Source: Rhodospirillaceae bacterium (GTDB taxonomy: Bacteria; Pseudomonadota; Alphaproteobacteria; Rhodospirillales; 2-02-FULL-58-16). Taken from it: a stretch of 6,641 bases of DNA. The stretch lies in the NCBI GenBank assembly GCA_030623425.1, contig JAUXMA010000090.1, positions 1-6,641 of the forward strand. The letters run 5' to 3'. The notes under the pieces are model-generated. The model searched no databases, was not told where the DNA came from, and was given only the letters and a program-made list of their open reading frames with translations. Shown in pieces: positions 1 to 6,364 of this stretch. A program made the position numbers and the translations under genes. The stretch's first letter is position 1; each line of letters starts with the position of its first letter.

Positions 1-82
1 CGAGGAGCCCAAGGTCCTGAAATCCGAACGGACGAAGGTCACCGAAACCGCTCCCAAGGGAGACCAAGAAGCGAAGGGTTGA
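1..82 (+). CDS. tatA: C-terminal end of an upstream gene, probably TatA
   Basis: Only the last 26 codons and the stop (TGA at 80-82) lie in the window; the reading frame starts at base 2. The peptide runs EEPKVLKSERTKV and ends DQEAKG. It is strongly charged, with no hydrophobic stretch, as expected for the unstructured cytoplasmic tail of TatA, the pore-forming subunit of the twin-arginine translocase. The identification rests mainly on position: tatB follows after 62 bases and tatA normally precedes it. The membrane helix and amphipathic helix that would prove it lie outside the window. Alternatives are the tail of ScpB, which often precedes tatA in alphaproteobacteria, or another hydrophilic protein. 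Confidence 0.6.
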   Translation, partial: EEPKVLKSERTKVTETAPKGDQEAKG

Positions 83-144
83 TACCCGGCCGGTGACGTC
101 CGGACCTTTCCTCCTTCGTTCACTGCCGGGAGCAAAGAGCCTCC

Positions 145-546
145 ATGTTTGACATCGGCTGGCAGGAACTTTTCATTGTCGCCGTCCTCGGCATCATCAT
201 CATCGGCCCGAAGGACCTGCCGCGCGCCATCCGCGCGGTGAGCCGCTTGGTGCGCACGGCGCGCAACCTGGCGCGCGATTTTCAGGACGGTCTCGACGAC
301 GTCATCCGCGAGGCCGAACTGGACGACATCAAGGAACAGGTGGAAAAGGTCTCGCGATTCGACGTCGCCCGGGAGATCGAAAACGCCATCGACCCCACCG
401 GCGACCTCGCCGGCGATTTCGGCATCGGCGACGCGGACCGGGATTCCGCCGCCGCCGGCGATCGGGGGGAAACCGCGAAGCCGCCGGCAAAGGCGGCCGG
501 CGGCGAAACCGACCTGGCGCCGCCGGCGGCCAAGGCGAGCGGGTAG
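145..546 (+). CDS. tatB: Sec-independent protein translocase protein TatB
   Basis: TatB (133 aa) pairs with TatC in the inner-membrane receptor that binds twin-arginine signal peptides of folded proteins. Residues 1-20 form one membrane helix beginning MFDIGWQEL, with the conserved Glu at residue 8. The hinge GPKDLP (residues 21-26) follows, with the Gly-Pro typical of Tat hairpin proteins. A long charged amphipathic helix spans roughly residues 27-75. The rest is a low-complexity Ala/Pro/Gly/Lys/Asp tail, which varies freely in this family. The longer amphipathic segment and the MFDIG start favour TatB over TatA. The ATG at 145 is preceded by the purine-rich AAAGAG at 134-139. tatC begins 6 bases after the stop, so the two are surely co-transcribed. 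Confidence 0.95.
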   Translation: MFDIGWQELFIVAVLGIIIIGPKDLPRAIRAVSRLVRTARNLARDFQDGLDDVIREAELDDIKEQVEKVSRFDVAREIENAIDPTGDLAGDFGIGDADRDSAAAGDRGETAKPPAKAAGGETDLAPPAAKASG

Positions 547-552
547 GGGACC

Positions 553-1359
553 GTGGCCGACGACACCAGCGACGGCAGCCGGGCGCCCTTGCTCGAGCAC
601 CTGATCGAATTGCGCCGGCGGCTGCTCCGCTGTCTCATCGCCGTCGTCGTCCTTTTCTTCATCTGCTATTACTTCGCCCCCGACATCTACCAGTTTCTGG
701 TCCGCCCGCTGGCCGACGTCCTCGACGACATGGGCGGCAACCGGCGGCTGATATTCACGGCGCTGCACGAGGCTTTTTTCACCTACATCAAGGTCGCCTT
801 CTTCGCCGCCCTGTTCATCGCCTTTCCGTTCATTGCCATGCAGCTGTGGCTGTTCGTCGCGCCGGGGCTTTACAAGCACGAAAAGAGTGCCTTCGTTCCG
901 TTCCTGGTGGCGACGCCGATCCTCTTCTTCATGGGCGGGGCGCTGGTCTACTATTTGATCTTTCCCTTGGCTTGGCAGTTCTTCCTGAGCTTCGAATTGA
1001 CCGGCGGCGAGGGCGTCCTGCCGATCCAGCTGGAGGCCAAGGTCGACCAGTACCTGTCGCTGGTCATGCGGTTGATTTTCGCTTTCGGGCTGTGCTTCGA
1101 GCTGCCGGTGCTGATGACCCTGTTGGGAAGGGTCGGGCTGGTCAGCGCGGCGGGCCTGGCGGCGAAGCGCAAGTACGCCGTCGTCCTGGCTTTCATCGCC
1201 GCCGCCATCCTGACGCCGCCGGACGTGATCAGCCAGATCGGCCTGGCGGTTCCGACCCTCATTCTTTACGAGGTCTCCATTTGGTGCGTCCGCATGGTCG
1301 AGAAGAAACGCGCCGCCGCCGAGGACGGCGACGACGCCGGCAAACCCGCCGCCGCTTGA
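553..1359 (+). CDS. tatC: Sec-independent protein translocase protein TatC
   Basis: TatC (268 aa) is the six-helix inner-membrane core of the Tat translocase and the primary binding site for the twin-arginine motif. The cytoplasmic N-terminus carries HLIELRRRL (residues 16-24), matching the HLIELR motif of E. coli TatC, whose Glu15 corresponds to Glu19 here. The first cytoplasmic loop reads FVAPGLYKHE (101-110). Phe101 and Glu110 correspond to E. coli Phe94 and Glu103, which contact the signal peptide. FELP (182-185) and LTPPDVISQ (220-228) are further family signatures. Hydrophobic stretches fit six membrane helices, and the C-terminus is a short charged tail. The start is GTG at 553; no ATG is available near it. 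GGGGA at 546-550 lies unusually close to the start, so initiation may rely on coupling to tatB. Confidence 0.97.
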   Translation: MADDTSDGSRAPLLEHLIELRRRLLRCLIAVVVLFFICYYFAPDIYQFLVRPLADVLDDMGGNRRLIFTALHEAFFTYIKVAFFAALFIAFPFIAMQLWLFVAPGLYKHEKSAFVPFLVATPILFFMGGALVYYLIFPLAWQFFLSFELTGGEGVLPIQLEAKVDQYLSLVMRLIFAFGLCFELPVLMTLLGRVGLVSAAGLAAKRKYAVVLAFIAAAILTPPDVISQIGLAVPTLILYEVSIWCVRMVEKKRAAAEDGDDAGKPAAA

Positions 1360-1378
1360 CGACGGCGCCGGGGCGGGC

Positions 1379-1407
1379 TTCTCAAAACGGCGTCCAGGCC
1401 CTATAAA
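1379..1407 (+). promoter_or_regulatory. possible sigma70-type promoter for serS
   Basis: TTCTCA at 1379-1384 (four of six matches to TTGACA) and TATAAA at 1402-1407 (five of six matches to TATAAT) are separated by exactly 17 bases. They lie in the 84-base gap between tatC and the serS ATG and would give a leader of about 30 bases. The -10 box sits in the loop of a short GGCC...GGCC inverted repeat (1397-1411). This is pattern matching only. serS may also be reached by read-through from tatC, as no clear terminator lies between them. Confidence 0.4.
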
Positions 1408-1443
1408 GGCCCGGCCCTCGCCGCCTTGTCCACGGGTTCCCCC

Positions 1444-2724
1444 ATGTTCGACATCAAATGGATCCGCGATCATCCCGACGCCTTCGACGAGGGCCTGAGC
1501 CGGCGCCGACTCGAGCCCGAATCGGTCCGCCTGATCGGGCTCGACAAAAAACGCCGCCAGGCACTGACGCGGGCCCAGGAAATCCAGAGCGCCCGCAACA
1601 AGCTGGCCAAGGAGATCGGCGCCGCCAAGGCGAAAGGCGAGGACGGGGCGGAACTCATCGCCCAGGTGTCGCGCTCGAAAGCCGAACAGGCCGCCGCCGA
1701 GGAGGAGGCCAAGGCGGCGGCGGCGGAGCTGGACGCGGCCCTCGCCGTCATCCCCAACCTGCCGGCCGACGACGTCCCCGTCGGCGCCGACGAGGCGGCC
1801 AATGTCGAGGTCGACCGCTGGGGCGAGCCGCCCAAGTTCGATTTCAAGGCCAAGGACCACGTCGACATCGGCGAAGGCTTAAAGATGATGGACTTCGAGC
1901 GCGCCGCCAAGCTCTCCGGCGCCCGCTTCGTCGTGCTGACCGGCGCCCTGGCCAGGATGGAGCGGGCCTTGGCCTCGTTCATGCTCGACATGCACACCGG
2001 CAGCTTCGGCTACACCGAGGTCAATCCGCCGGCCCTGGTCCGCGACCACGTTCTGTTCGGCACCGGCCAGCTGCCCAAGTTCGGCGCCGATCTGTTCCGG
2101 ACGGAGGAAGGCTATTGGCTGATCCCGACGGCGGAGGTGCCGCTGACCTATCTGGCCGCCGATGAAATCCTCGCCGATGACGTCCTGCCGCTGCGCTACG
2201 CCGCCCTGACCTGGTGCTTCCGCTCGGAAGCCGGCGCCGCCGGCAAGGACACCCGCGGCATGATCCGCCAGCACCAGTTTTCCAAGGTCGAGCTGGTCAG
2301 CATCACCACCCCCGAAACTTCCGAGCTGGAGCTCGAGCGCATGACCTCGTCAGCCGAGGCGGTCTTAAAGGCGCTCGGCCTTTCATACCGGAAAGTGGTG
2401 CTGGCCACCGGCGACATGGGGTTCGCGGCGCGCAAGACCTACGATCTCGAGGTCTGGCTGCCGGGGCAGCGGCGCTACCGGGAGATTTCCAGCTGCTCCA
2501 ACTGCGGCGACTTCCAGGCGCGGCGCATGAAGGCGCGTTGCCGCCAAGGCGGCGGCAAGGAAACCCGCTTCGTCCACACCCTCAACGGCTCCGGCCTGGC
2601 GGTCGGCAGGACCTTGATCGCCATCCTGGAGAATTGCCAGCGGGCCGACGGCTCGGTGCGGGTGCCCGCAGCGCTCAAGGACCACATGGGCGGGGTGGAG
2701 GTGATCAAGCCCGATGACGCATAA
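1444..2724 (+). CDS. serS: Seryl-tRNA synthetase
   Basis: SerRS (426 aa from this start) is a cytoplasmic class II aminoacyl-tRNA synthetase that activates serine with ATP and charges tRNA-Ser. Residues 1-110 form the N-terminal two-helix coiled-coil arm that grips the tRNA; it is rich in Ala/Glu/Lys (for example around residues 75-100). The class II motifs are all visible: motif 1 with TEVNPPALV (191-199), motif 2 with CFRSEAG (258-264) followed by [11 protein letters not shown], and motif 3 with [10 protein letters not shown] (382-391). TAEVPLT (229-235) and [15 protein letters not shown] (348-362) are further SerRS signatures. Length is normal for bacteria. An in-frame TTG at 1426 would add six residues, but [14 protein letters not shown] is the usual family start, so ATG 1444 is preferred. 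No strong ribosome binding site is seen. surE overlaps its 3' end. Confidence 0.97.
   Translation: MFDIKWIRDHPDAFDEGLSRRRLEPESVRLIGLDKKRRQALTRAQEIQSARNKLAKEIGAAKAKGEDGAELIAQVSRSKAEQAAAEEEAKAAAAELDAALAVIPNLPADDVPVGADEAANVEVDRWGEPPKFDFKAKDHVDIGEGLKMMDFERAAKLSGARFVVLTGALARMERALASFMLDMHTGSFGYTEVNPPALVRDHVLFGTGQLPKFGADLFRTEEGYWLIPTAEVPLTYLAADEILADDVLPLRYAALTWCFRSEAGAAGKDTRGMIRQHQFSKVELVSITTPETSELELERMTSSAEAVLKALGLSYRKVVLATGDMGFAARKTYDLEVWLPGQRRYREISSCSNCGDFQARRMKARCRQGGGKETRFVHTLNGSGLAVGRTLIAILENCQRADGSVRVPAALKDHMGGVEVIKPDDA
2697..2706 (+). promoter_or_regulatory. Strong Shine-Dalgarno for surE inside the serS end
   Basis: GGAGGTGATC is complementary over all ten bases to the conserved bacterial 16S rRNA 3' end (GAUCACCUCC). 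It lies within the last codons of serS (Glu-Val-Ile) and ends 7 bases before the surE ATG at 2714. It fixes that start and suggests strong initiation on surE coupled to the end of serS translation. Confidence 0.8.
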
Positions 2725-3496
2725 ACCCCTGGACCTCGCCAAGGCGCGGGTGCTGATCTCCAACGACGACGGCATCGAAGCCCCCGGACTGAAGCTGCTG
2801 GAGCGGATCATGCGGCGGCTCGCCCGGGAGGTCTGGGTGGTGGCGCCGGAACGCGAGCAGAGCGCCGCCGGCCACTCCCTGACCCTGCGCCGGCCTTTGC
2901 GCGTGCGCAAGCTGTCGGCTTGGCGCTACGCCGTCGACGGCACGCCCACCGACGCCGTCTTGCTGGCCATCCACCAGGTGATGAAGGACGGCCATCCCGA
3001 CCTGGTGCTTTCGGGTATCAACCGGGGCGGCAATCTGGGCGAGGACGTCACCTATTCCGGCACCGTGGCGGCGGCCATGGAGGCGACCCTGCTGGGTTTT
3101 CCGGCCATCGCCTTTAGCCTGTTCACCGACGACCACCGCGCCGCCAAATGGGCGACGTCCGAGCACTGGACCGGCGAGACGGTGCGCCGTTTGACCGCCA
3201 TGACCTGGCCCAAGAACGTGTTGATGAACGTCAATTTTCCCGACGTCGCCGCCAATTCGGTCACCGGCATCGAGGCGACCCGGCAGGGACGGCGCAAAAT
3301 CGGCAGCGAGTTCACCGAAGGCGTCGATCCCCGCGGCGAGCCCTATTTCTGGATCGGCTCGCAGCGCGGCGAGGACCGCCGCCGCCGCGGCACCGACCTG
3401 GAAGCGGTCAGCCGGGGCGCCATCTCGGTGACGCCGCTGTCCATGGATCTGACCCACGAACCCAGCCTGCGGGGGCTGAAGGAGGTTCTGCCGTGA
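2714..3496 (+). CDS. surE: 5'/3'-nucleotidase SurE
   Basis: SurE (260 aa) is a metal-dependent cytoplasmic phosphatase that removes phosphate from nucleoside monophosphates. It is named for stationary-phase survival in E. coli. The metal-binding motif [10 protein letters not shown] is at residues 16-25 (Asp18 and Asp19). [15 protein letters not shown] (47-61) carries the conserved Ser/Gly-His loop, [11 protein letters not shown] (76-86) the conserved Thr-Pro-Thr segment, and [20 protein letters not shown] (97-116) the conserved Asn that completes the metal site. Length is typical. The ATG overlaps the end of serS by 11 bases and sits behind a near-ideal ribosome binding site. The stop TGA overlaps the start of pcm. 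The adjacency to pcm is conserved in many proteobacteria. Confidence 0.97.
   Translation: MTHKPLDLAKARVLISNDDGIEAPGLKLLERIMRRLAREVWVVAPEREQSAAGHSLTLRRPLRVRKLSAWRYAVDGTPTDAVLLAIHQVMKDGHPDLVLSGINRGGNLGEDVTYSGTVAAAMEATLLGFPAIAFSLFTDDHRAAKWATSEHWTGETVRRLTAMTWPKNVLMNVNFPDVAANSVTGIEATRQGRRKIGSEFTEGVDPRGEPYFWIGSQRGEDRRRRGTDLEAVSRGAISVTPLSMDLTHEPSLRGLKEVLP
3479..3485 (+). promoter_or_regulatory. Shine-Dalgarno that fixes the pcm GTG start
   Basis: AAGGAGG ends 7 bases before GTG 3493. The same frame stays open upstream to 3148 inside surE, but this site together with the start of protein similarity places the pcm start at 3493. Confidence 0.85.
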
Positions 3497-4137
3497 GACC
3501 GGATTCGCGGCAAATCCGCCTGCTTCTCGACCTCCGCCGCGGCGGCGTCACCGACAAGCGGGTATTGGCCGCCATCGAGCGGGTGCCGCGCCAGTTGTTC
3601 GTTCCCGAGCCTTTTCGCGACAAGGCCCATGACGACGTCGCCCTGCCCATCGGCCATCACCAGACGGTGAGCCGGCCCCTTGTCGTCGCGCGGATGACGC
3701 AGGCCCTGGACGCCGGCGAGAGGATGAAGGTGCTGGAGATCGGCACCGGCTCGGGGTATCAGGCGGCGGTGCTGGCGAAACTGTGCCGGCGCCTTTATAC
3801 CATCGAGCGCCACCGGGACCTCCTGGCCGCGGCCGAGGAGCGCTTCCGGGACTTGCGCATCGGCAATATCACCACGCGCGCCGGCGACGGGTCGCGGGGC
3901 TGGCCGGAACAGGCGCCTTTCGAGCGCATCCTGGTGACCGCGGCGGCGGCGGACGTGCCGCCGGTGCTCATCGATCAGTTGGCGGTGGGCGGGGTGATGG
4001 TGGTGCCGATCGGCGCCGGCGGCGATGAGAGCGACCAGCGCCTCAGCCGCGTCAGGCGCACGGAGGAGGGCGCCGAGACGGATGACTTGGGACCGATCCG
4101 CTTCGTCTCCCTGGTCGACGAAGATGCTCGGCGGTAA
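3493..4137 (+). CDS. pcm: Protein-L-isoaspartate O-methyltransferase
   Basis: PCMT (214 aa) is a cytoplasmic repair enzyme. It uses S-adenosylmethionine to methylate isoaspartyl residues in aged proteins, so that they can revert to aspartate through a succinimide. The substrate-side motif HHQTVSRP (residues 55-62) carries the conserved Ser. The SAM-binding motif I is VLEIGTGSGYQAAVLA (80-95). GDGSRGW (131-137), FERILVTAAA (143-152) and GGVMVVPIG (166-174) complete the usual order of PCMT motifs. Length matches the bacterial family. The start is GTG, sharing GTGA with the surE stop, behind AAGGAGG, so translation is probably coupled to surE. An LysM/LytM factor follows, as nlpD follows pcm in E. 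coli. Confidence 0.95.
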   Translation: MRPDSRQIRLLLDLRRGGVTDKRVLAAIERVPRQLFVPEPFRDKAHDDVALPIGHHQTVSRPLVVARMTQALDAGERMKVLEIGTGSGYQAAVLAKLCRRLYTIERHRDLLAAAEERFRDLRIGNITTRAGDGSRGWPEQAPFERILVTAAAADVPPVLIDQLAVGGVMVVPIGAGGDESDQRLSRVRRTEEGAETDDLGPIRFVSLVDEDARR

Positions 4138-4166
4138 TTGCAGTGGTGGCGCCGCTTTGTGATAAT
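4138..4166 (+). promoter_or_regulatory. possible extended -10 promoter for the LysM/LytM gene
   Basis: TTGCAG at 4138-4143 (three of six matches to TTGACA) and GATAAT at 4161-4166 (five of six matches to TATAAT) are spaced by exactly 17 bases. The -10 box is preceded by TGT (4158-4160), giving the extended form TGTGATAAT. Transcription would start near 4173, on or beside the first ATG candidate. No Shine-Dalgarno precedes either ATG. The element fills the gap between pcm and the next gene, so that gene may be transcribed separately from surE-pcm. No experimental evidence is available here. Confidence 0.45.
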
Positions 4167-4172
4167 TCCGCC

Positions 4173-5132
4173 ATGAATGTCATCGGCGCCATGTCGAAAC
4201 CCGCCTTCGCCTTGATTGCTTTCGTCGCGCTGGCGGCGTCGACGGGCTGCGGTTGGGTCGAGTGGCCGCTGCCGGGGTCGCGTCCGCGTGCCGTTTACCT
4301 GCCGCCGCCGTCGGCTGGAAGCAGTCCTCTATTCGTCGCCGCCGACGCCGTCCGTGTCGGCAAAGGCGACACGGTTTACGCGCTTTCGCGCCGGCACCGG
4401 GTTTCCGTTCGCGCCATCATCGAGGCCAACCGCCTCGGCCCGCCCTATCACCTGCGCGTCGGTCAGCGAATCGTCTTGCCCCGGACGAAGCGGCATGCCG
4501 TCGGGCGCGGCGATACCCTTAACGGCATTTCCCGGCGTTACGGCGTCGGCCTTTACGTCCTCGCCCGGGCCAACGGCCTCGCTCCCCCTTACATCATCAA
4601 AGTGGGACAAATCCTGCGTATTCCCGGAGCCGCCGCCGGCATAGGTCAAGCGCGGAGCGCGCAAGGGGACCGAACCCGGCGCCGGGCCGGGCCCAAAAGA
4701 CACCCGAAGTCCACGGCCCCCGCGCCGAAGCCGCCGGCCCGCGGCGGCAAGGGTTTCCTGTGGCCGGTCAAGGGCAAGGTGGTGTCCGGCTTCGGCGTCA
4801 AATCGAAAGGTTTGCACAACGACGGCATCAACATCGCCGCCCCGCGCGGCGCCGCCGTCGTGGCGGCGGAGAACGGCATCGTCGCTTACGCCGGCAACGA
4901 GCTTCGCGGCTTCGGCAACCTTTTGCTGGTCAAGCATTCGGGCGGCTGGCTGACGGCCTACGCCCACAACGAGCGGCTTCTCGTCAAACGCGGGGAAAGG
5001 GTCAGAAAGGGGCAACGGATCGCCGATGTCGGAAGCACCGGCACCGTCAGCACCCCGCAGCTTCACTTCGAGTTGCGAAAGGGCCGGCGGGCGGTGAATC
5101 CGCGTAAACACCTGCGGCGGGCGCGGGCCTGA
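4173..5132 (+). CDS. LysM/LytM (M23) lipoprotein, NlpD/DipM-type amidase activator
   Basis: The protein has 319 aa from ATG 4173, or 313 aa from ATG 4191, which gives a more compact signal peptide beginning MSKPAFALIAFVALAAS. A lipobox-like STGC ends at Cys26, suggesting a lipid-anchored envelope protein. Two LysM peptidoglycan-binding domains follow: about residues 60-103 (GKGDTVYALSRRH) and 108-151 (GRGDTLNGISRRYG). A basic Pro/Lys/Arg linker leads to a LytM domain at about 195-315. Active M23 enzymes carry HxxxD and HxH zinc motifs. Here the first reads NDGIN (Asn216, Asn220) and the second QLH (Gln296, His298), while YAH (His265) remains. The site is therefore probably dead, as in NlpD and EnvC, which activate cell-wall amidases at division. 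The surE-pcm-nlpD order supports this. A GTG at 4143 could extend the frame, but it would place extra polar residues before the signal peptide. Confidence 0.88.
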   Translation: MNVIGAMSKPAFALIAFVALAASTGCGWVEWPLPGSRPRAVYLPPPSAGSSPLFVAADAVRVGKGDTVYALSRRHRVSVRAIIEANRLGPPYHLRVGQRIVLPRTKRHAVGRGDTLNGISRRYGVGLYVLARANGLAPPYIIKVGQILRIPGAAAGIGQARSAQGDRTRRRAGPKRHPKSTAPAPKPPARGGKGFLWPVKGKVVSGFGVKSKGLHNDGINIAAPRGAAVVAAENGIVAYAGNELRGFGNLLLVKHSGGWLTAYAHNERLLVKRGERVRKGQRIADVGSTGTVSTPQLHFELRKGRRAVNPRKHLRRARA

Positions 5133-5246
5133 GAAATTCGGTGACAGCATACTAATTTCGTCTTTCCGCTTGATTGGAAATGGCAAGGCTTTTTGGCCCA
5201 TGCCAAATGGTTGGCACTGAAAATTAGTATGCTGTCACCGAATTTC
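5133..5246. repeat. 114-bp palindromic element with perfect 26-bp terminal inverted repeats
   Basis: The left arm is 5133-5158 and the right arm is 5221-5246; they are perfect reverse complements over 26 bases. The inner 19 bases of the left arm read GGTGACAGCATACTAATTT (5140-5158). The centre is 62 bases long (5159-5220). The left arm starts on the base after the TGA of the LytM gene, and the right arm ends one base before the stop of the minus-strand ATPase gene. It thus fills the whole intergenic space. No flanking target duplication is obvious and there is no coding capacity. It could be a MITE-like or RAYT/REP-type non-autonomous element, or a bidirectional transcription end or mRNA-protecting structure. 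The arms are clearly more AT-rich than the neighbouring genes. Confidence 0.9.
5192..5216. other. two mutually exclusive small hairpins inside the palindromic element
   Basis: TTTGGC (5192-5197) can pair with GCCAAA (5202-5207) around the loop CCAT. TGCCAA (5201-5206) can instead pair with TTGGCA (5211-5216) around the loop ATGG. The two hairpins share 5202-5206, so only one can form at a time. TGGCA at 5181-5185 offers a third partner for the same TGCCA. There is no T-run after either hairpin, so a standard intrinsic terminator is not shown. Confidence 0.5.
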
Positions 5247-5247
5247 C

Positions 5248-6327
5248 TTACGGCTCGCTGTCGAGCCTTTTTCCAAGCTCGCCGGCCAGGTCCTGGATGA
5301 ACTGCCAGGCGACGCGGCCGGAGCGCGCCCCGCGGGTGAGCGACCATTCTTCCGCCCGGGCCAGCAGATCAGCGGACGGGATGTCCAAACCGTAGTGGAC
5401 GGCGTAACCCTCGACGATCTCGAAATAGGTCGGCTGGTCGCAGTTATGGAAACCCAGCCACAGTCCGAAACGGTCCGAGAGCGAAACTTTTTCGTCCACC
5501 GCTTCGGCCGGATTGATGGCGTTGGAACTTTCGTTTTCGATCATCTCGCGGGGCATCAGATGACGGCGGTTGGAGGTGGCGTAGAAGACCACATTGGCGG
5601 GGCGGCCCTCGATGCCGCCCTCGAGCACCGCTTTCAGGGACTTGAAGGAGGCGTCGCCGCCGTCGAAGCCGAGATCGTCGCAAAAGAGCAGGCAACGCCG
5701 CTGCGAGCGTCTGAGTTCGCGCAGGAGCCGGGGCAGGGAGGGAATGTCGTCGCGGTGGATCTCGACCAAAGCGAGGGCGCCGGGCGCTTCCCCGTTGACC
5801 CTGGCGTGGACCGCCTTGACCAGCGAGCTTTTGCCCATGCCCCGCGCCCCCCACAGAAGGGCGTTGTTGGCGGGCAGTCCGGCGGCGAAACGCCGGGTGT
5901 TGGCGAGCAGGGTTTGCATTTGCCCGTCGATGCCCTTGAGAAGCCCGAGTTCGACGCGGTTGACGTCGGCCACCGTTCGCAGCCGCTCGCCGTTGGCATG
6001 CCAGACGAAGGCGTCGGCGTTGGTCAGCCCGGCGGCGGTGGGAGCGGCCGGCGCCAGCCGCTCCAAGGCCTCGGCGATGCGCTCGCAAAGGGCAGCGAGG
6101 CCGGTGTCGTCCCGGCCCCGCGGGAGGGGAGCGGCGCCGGCGCCTTGATCGTTCCTTATGTAGGCGCGGACCTTTTCCACCGTCCGCACCGTCACGCCCT
6201 TGCCGCCGCGCAGCCGGGAAACGAATTTTCCGTCGTTGACGGCGAGACGGCCGAAGGTGGTCTCGGCCATTCCCCGGTCGTCGACAAAGGCCTCGATCTC
6301 CCGCAACAGGTCCGAGAGAAGGTTCAT
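5248..6327 (-). CDS. DUF815-type P-loop ATPase with fused N-terminal HTH-like domain
   Basis: The protein has 359 aa from ATG 6327. Residues 1-58 look like a small helix-turn-helix domain (MAETTFGRLAVNDGKFVSRL, then a Gly-rich turn and VRTVEKVRAYI). After a Gly/Ala/Pro linker comes the ATPase: GIDGQ and FAAGLPANNALLWG, Walker A GARGMGKS (160-167), Walker B LLFCDD (213-218), a sensor-1-like TSN (251-253), the block DRFGLWLGFHNCDQPTYF, and a sensor-2-like SGR (336-338). This pattern matches the AAA+-like DUF815 family, whose function is poorly known. An upstream in-frame ATG at 6351 would add eight residues but lies inside the candidate promoter and is disfavoured. No Shine-Dalgarno is visible. 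It converges on the LytM gene. The HTH call is by eye; DNA binding is inferred. Confidence 0.87.
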   Translation of the reverse strand: MNLLSDLLREIEAFVDDRGMAETTFGRLAVNDGKFVSRLRGGKGVTVRTVEKVRAYIRNDQGAGAAPLPRGRDDTGLAALCERIAEALERLAPAAPTAAGLTNADAFVWHANGERLRTVADVNRVELGLLKGIDGQMQTLLANTRRFAAGLPANNALLWGARGMGKSSLVKAVHARVNGEAPGALALVEIHRDDIPSLPRLLRELRRSQRRCLLFCDDLGFDGGDASFKSLKAVLEGGIEGRPANVVFYATSNRRHLMPREMIENESSNAINPAEAVDEKVSLSDRFGLWLGFHNCDQPTYFEIVEGYAVHYGLDIPSADLLARAEEWSLTRGARSGRVAWQFIQDLAGELGKRLDSEP

Positions 6328-6337
6328 GCCGGAAAGG

Positions 6338-6364
6338 ATTATGGGATACATCCCATTATGTCAA
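6338..6364 (-). promoter_or_regulatory. possible sigma70-type promoter of the ATPase gene
   Basis: On the minus strand a perfect TTGACA (6364-6359) is followed after 15 bases by CATAAT (6343-6338, five of six matches to TATAAT). The expected start point is near 6331, only about 4 bases before ATG 6327, so the message would be almost leaderless, consistent with the missing Shine-Dalgarno. The 15-base spacer is shorter than the optimum of 17. The upstream DNA is AT-rich, as is common for promoters. Confidence 0.5.
6341..6356. promoter_or_regulatory. perfect 7-bp palindrome over the promoter, candidate operator
   Basis: ATGGGAT (6341-6347) and ATCCCAT (6350-6356) are perfect inverted repeats separated by AC. 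The palindrome covers part of the -10 box and most of the spacer of the promoter just described, so a bound protein would block RNA polymerase. A related but wider pair, GGGAT (6429-6433) and ATCCC (6443-6447), lies about 90 bases upstream. The HTH-like domain of the ATPase itself is a natural candidate ligand; that is an inference. Confidence 0.5.

Noticed and set aside
1397..1411. GGCC...GGCC repeat after tatC, as a terminator
   Set aside because: A four-base stem without a T-run is too weak for an intrinsic terminator.
2705..3457. 250-codon open frame on the minus strand
   Set aside because: It is antisense to surE, which has all family motifs; no domain is visible in the antisense product.
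3148..3492. Upstream extension of the pcm frame
   Set aside because: It is open by chance inside surE. The GTG at 3493 with AAGGAGG in front and the usual family length fit the real start.
4329..5201. 290-codon open frame on the minus strand
   Set aside because: It lies antisense to the LysM/LytM gene and runs across the palindromic element. No domain is visible.
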